Origin: Sporomusa sp.
Lineage (GTDB): Bacteria > Bacillota_C > Negativicutes > Sporomusales > Sporomusaceae
Assembly (NCBI GenBank): GCA_029256645.1
Contig: JAQSXM010000205.1
Coordinates: forward strand, 1-6,435
Reading direction: 5' to 3'
DNA length: 6,435 nt
This document shows, one piece after another, positions 5,306 to 6,435 of the stretch. The notes beneath the pieces are model-generated. The model was not told the DNA's origin and did not search any database. It worked only from the letters and a program-made list of their open reading frames with translations. The translations under genes and the position numbers were made by a program. Every line of letters starts with the position of its first letter. Within the stretch, counting starts at the first letter, position 1.

Positions 5306-6054
5306 ATGCTGCGTTGGTCATCATAGTTTTCGCTGTAGCTGGTCAAGTCCGACGAAGCATCTTTATTAAGACCGGTAAGACCTCTGTACATACCGCGAAT
5401 ATCGCTGTCTTCACCACGATTTTCCAGATAGCGCTCCAATTTACGTTTTACCCGCTGCAAAGCGTTGTCAATCGACTTGACATGGCGGTCAAGTTCAACA
5501 GCAATCTCCTGATAAGACTTGCCATCAAGGTAAGACATCAGTACCTTCCACTCAAGATCGCTTAAAATTTCACCCATTTTTTCTTCAATATCAACGAATT
5601 CCTCACGGCTGATTACCAGTTCTTCCGGATCAGTCACTTTCGAGCCGGATAGTACATCTAAGAGTGTCCGGTCAGAATCTTCATCATAAATAGGTTTATT
5701 TAAAGAAACGTATGAATTCAAAGGTATATGCTTTTGTCTGGTGGCGGTCTTAATGGCGGTAATAATTTGCCGGGTTACGCACAATTCCGCAAAAGCTCTA
5801 AACGACGAGAGCTTGTCATTGCGGAAATCTCGAATGGCTTTGTATAAGCCAATCATGCCTTCTTGAATGATGTCCTCACGCTCAGCGCCGATTAAAAAAT
5901 ACGATCTGGCTTTAGCCCGCACAAAATTACGATATTTATTAATCAAATACTCCAGAGCGACCGTGTTGTCATTATCTTTGGCGTCAAATACTATTTCTTC
6001 ATCAGTTAAGTTGTCAAAACAACCATACAGATCGCGTTGAGTATTAACCCGCAT
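5299..6054 (-). CDS. sigH: RNA polymerase sigma factor SigH (stationary phase / sporulation)
   Basis: SigH directs RNA polymerase to genes for the switch to stationary phase and the start of sporulation. Conserved blocks closely follow B. subtilis SigH: LINKYRNFVRAKARSYFLIG (37-56), EDIIQEGMIGLYKAIRDF (60-77) in region 2, TRQKHIPLNSYVSLNKPIYD (105-124), and the region 4 helix-turn-helix SYQEIAVELDRHVKSIDNAL (180-199). The ATG at 6052-6054 is chosen: GTGGGGG precedes it by about 7 nt and the N terminus then has the family length. An upstream in-frame TTG at 6097-6099 adds 15 residues but has no good ribosome site. The 251-residue product carries about 39 residues past region 4 (acidic and Ser-rich, GEDSD...), absent from the 218-residue Bacillus protein. 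YacP lies upstream as in Bacillus, but pfkA follows instead of rpmG-secE-nusG. Confidence 0.96.
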   Translation of the reverse strand: MRVNTQRDLYGCFDNLTDEEIVFDAKDNDNTVALEYLINKYRNFVRAKARSYFLIGAEREDIIQEGMIGLYKAIRDFRNDKLSSFRAFAELCVTRQIITAIKTATRQKHIPLNSYVSLNKPIYDEDSDRTLLDVLSGSKVTDPEELVISREEFVDIEEKMGEILSDLEWKVLMSYLDGKSYQEIAVELDRHVKSIDNALQRVKRKLERYLENRGEDSDIRGMYRGLTGLNKDASSDLTSYSENYDDQRSIK

Positions 6055-6090
6055 CGCATCGCCCCCACTAGTTTTTATTTTGCTGTCGAT

Positions 6091-6129
6091 AATGGCCAAC
6101 CTGATTTTTATCTATAAAAACCGGCCATT
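6091..6129. promoter_or_regulatory. Two-part dyad in the sigH leader
   Basis: AATGGCC (6091-6097) pairs with GGCCATT (6123-6129), and inside it TTTTTAT (6105-6111) pairs with ATAAAAA (6114-6120), separated by an unequal internal loop of 7 and 2 nt. The 39-bp element lies between the yacP terminator and the sigH start, where the sigH promoter must be. It could be an operator or a leader hairpin; no strong sigma-A -35/-10 pair is visible beside it. Confidence 0.45.
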
Positions 6130-6140
6130 TGTTCATCGTG

Positions 6141-6173
6141 AAAAAAATAAAAGTGCACTAAAAGGATTAGTGC
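6141..6173 (-). terminator. Intrinsic terminator after yacP
   Basis: GCACTAA (6155-6161) pairs with TTAGTGC (6167-6173) around a 5-nt loop. On the minus strand it is followed by ACTTTTATTTTTTT. It lies 54 bp past the yacP stop and should make sigH depend on its own promoter. Confidence 0.82.
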
Positions 6174-6226
6174 TTACCGTATTAGTTCACGTCTTGTCAC
6201 AATAAATTATACCTTTAAGCACAAAG

Positions 6227-6435
6227 TTAGTCAAGCCCATCTCTGCGGATCGCATCCAGGCGCTTAAGGATATCTTTCCCCAGACGATTGCCAAGCTCAT
6301 GACGGTCTCGTGCTAATACCCTTTGAGAGATGTTTTCTTTAATTTCTTTTTTGGTGCTGGCAACGTCATTCTTTAGCTCGCGGGCTGAAATGCGGAACGC
6401 GCCAGCCCCTAAAATAAACATCTGTTCCGCCAGGT
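6227..6435 (-). CDS. yacP: YacP/Rae1-type NYN-domain ribonuclease, C-terminal 68 residues (partial)
   Basis: Only the end of the gene is in the window; the frame stays open to the right edge (…LAEQ precedes the first Met at 6419-6421), so that Met is internal, not the start. The tail matches the end of B. subtilis YacP (Rae1), the ribosome-associated endoribonuclease that cuts mRNA in the A site: the pattern EQ-x-x-I-x-G-x-G-A-x-R-x-SARELxxxV followed by a charged helix and an RRDGLD ending (RRGDLD in Bacillus). The catalytic NYN residues lie outside the window and cannot be checked. Position immediately upstream of sigH is the conserved Firmicute arrangement and supports the call. Confidence 0.82.
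   Translation of the reverse strand, partial: LAEQMFILGAGAFRISARELKNDVASTKKEIKENISQRVLARDRHELGNRLGKDILKRLDAIRRDGLD

Noticed and set aside
6055..6099. A TTG start for sigH giving 15 more residues
   Set aside because: No good ribosome site precedes it, it lies in the leader dyad, and the ATG at 6052-6054 gives the normal family length with GTGGGGG upstream.
6227..6421. A separate 64-residue gene starting at the ATG at 6419-6421
   Set aside because: The frame is open to the window edge (LAEQ upstream) and aligns with the interior of YacP/Rae1, so the Met is internal.

Overview
The window reads as chromosomal core DNA from a low-to-moderate GC, endospore-forming Firmicute. Support comes from a SigH sigma factor nearly identical in its conserved parts to the Bacillus subtilis protein, a YacP/Rae1 tail just upstream of it, strong AGGAGG-type ribosome sites, TTG and GTG starts, and many intrinsic terminators. 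The tRNA order next to tuf resembles the E. coli tufB cluster, which would fit a Negativicutes-type lineage, but that placement is inference. Every gene I can support lies on the minus strand, so transcription runs from the high to the low coordinates.

Layout in transcription order: the C-terminal end of YacP/Rae1 (partial at the window edge) with its own terminator; sigH with a dyad-rich leader, an unusual C-terminal tail and a terminator overlapping its stop; pfkA (6-phosphofructokinase), followed after 73 bp by a DUF421/YetF-type membrane protein that ends in a strong terminator; a probable operon of a zinc-ribbon Nudix hydrolase, uppP (undecaprenyl-diphosphatase) and a CheX-type CheY-P phosphatase, closed by a terminator; then a five-tRNA operon, Thr(UGU)-Tyr(GUA)-fMet(CAU)-Thr(GGU)-Met(CAU), driven by a perfect-consensus sigma-A promoter and closed by an 18-bp-stem terminator; and finally the first 57 codons of tuf (EF-Tu).

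The genes do not form one pathway. They cover sporulation and stationary-phase control (sigH), ribosome-linked RNA decay (yacP), glycolysis (pfkA), cell-wall lipid recycling (uppP), nucleotide housekeeping (Nudix), chemotaxis adaptation (cheX) and translation (tRNAs, tuf). In B. subtilis sigH is followed directly by rpmG-secE-nusG; here five protein genes and a tRNA operon follow sigH, with tuf beyond them.

I see no clear new system such as a defence island, CRISPR array or mobile gene. The least explained DNA is inside the tRNA operon. The 250-bp spacer between tRNA-Thr(GGU) and tRNA-fMet holds a GC-rich element with about 21-bp imperfect terminal inverted repeats and, beside it, a nest of overlapping and mutually exclusive hairpins. 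A triplicated TTACCGGTAA-like palindrome upstream of the tRNA promoter and a 39-bp two-part dyad in the sigH leader also deserve a look.
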